Part shown: positions 32,487 to 32,618 of the stretch, one piece after another
Layout of the letters: each line of letters starts with the position of its first letter
Position numbering within the stretch: the stretch's first letter is position 1
Assembly: GCA_014804645.1 (NCBI GenBank)
Contig: JAAUZI010000006.1
Location: 9,727-42,344 of the forward strand
Reading direction: 5' to 3'
Length of the DNA stretch: 32,618 nt
Origin: Lachnospiraceae bacterium
GTDB taxonomy: Bacteria > Bacillota > Clostridia > Lachnospirales > Lachnospiraceae
Notes under the pieces: model-generated
Database searches by the model: none
What the model was told of the DNA's origin: nothing
Seen by the model: the letters and a program-made list of their open reading frames with translations, nothing else
Made by a program: the position numbers and the translations under genes

Positions 32487-32595
32487 GTTGCCGCTGAAAA
32501 CCAAATGTTGGCAACAGAGGTTAATGCCAAAGGCATTTTCCAGAAGTAATTGGCGCAGCCAATTACTCGAGGTTAATAGCGTAGCTATTTACCTC
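32487..32595 (+). repeat. Run of four hairpins in the leader after the 32452 promoter
   Basis: GTTGCC/GGCAAC (32487-32492, 32510-32515); AATGCC/GGCATT (32523-32537, loop AAA); GTAATTGGC/GCCAATTAC (32546-32566, loop GCA); GAGGTTAATAGC/GCTATTTACCTC (32569-32595, one mismatch, loop GTA). Three have triplet loops. The third matches the last hairpin of copy A (30167-30187) with a compensating pair change. No T-run follows, so they are not ordinary terminators. Confidence 0.7.
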
Positions 32596-32618
32596 TTGTT
32601 CCTTGACAAATAAACAGC

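Overview
The window reads as chromosome of an anaerobic Clostridia bacterium, most likely a Lachnospiraceae member. This is inferred from gene families I recognise by eye (DUF4358, DUF6240-like, BofA, Flp1-type pilin, DUF5702, DUF6382-FHA, two-subunit class I fumarase) and from strong AGGAGG-type ribosome binding sites. No database search was possible. By eye the first ~3.5 kb is clearly more AT-rich than the rest.

Layout. (1) 1-3245, minus strand: ABC ATPase, FtsX-type permease and a partial XRE regulator in one operon, with a repeated AAGTTGC-type motif in its upstream region. (2) 3523-8402, plus strand: DUF4358 lipoprotein, MBOAT O-acyltransferase and DHHW (AlgJ/AlgX-like) protein, a probable envelope-polymer O-acetylation module, followed by a HAD phosphatase and rsmA. 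(3) 8594-11506: a large protein with TPR-like N-terminus, Glu-rich tandem repeats and a C-terminal domain like an AAA+ fold that has lost its ATPase residues. (4) 11540-13462: glgB with a good terminator. (5) 13554-18242: a 995-residue DUF6240-like protein, flagellin and FliS, a flagellar filament locus apart from other flagellar genes. (6) 18192-18927: divergent DUF2508/YaaL-like and bofA genes. (7) 18964-30065: a strong promoter followed by a long Tad/Flp (type IVc) pilus operon: TadZ-like, CpaF/TadA, TadB, TadC with a large insert, Flp pilin, DUF5702, TadE-like with a duplicated Cys/His tail, TadV prepilin peptidase, second TadE-like, DUF6382-FHA, rhomboid protease, and a flavodoxin/SCP2 protein. 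(8) 30211-32404: HIT protein, fumarase alpha and beta, tRNA-Ser(GCT). (9) 32405-32618: a promoter and a run of four hairpins with no gene before the window ends.

How the genes work together. In the Tad operon, CpaF powers TadB/TadC, TadV cuts prepilins at G|xxxVE sites seen in the Flp pilin and both TadE-like proteins, and the FHA and rhomboid proteins are likely accessories. The most unusual signals are: the double H-x4-C/CxxC tail on a TadE-like pseudopilin; the insert in TadC; a TadZ without the Walker lysine; the TPR/Glu-repeat/pseudo-AAA protein; and a family of hairpin-plus-Shine-Dalgarno intergenic modules that recur before four genes at the right end and show compensatory base changes.

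Start codons were chosen by Shine-Dalgarno spacing. Several are TTG or GTG.
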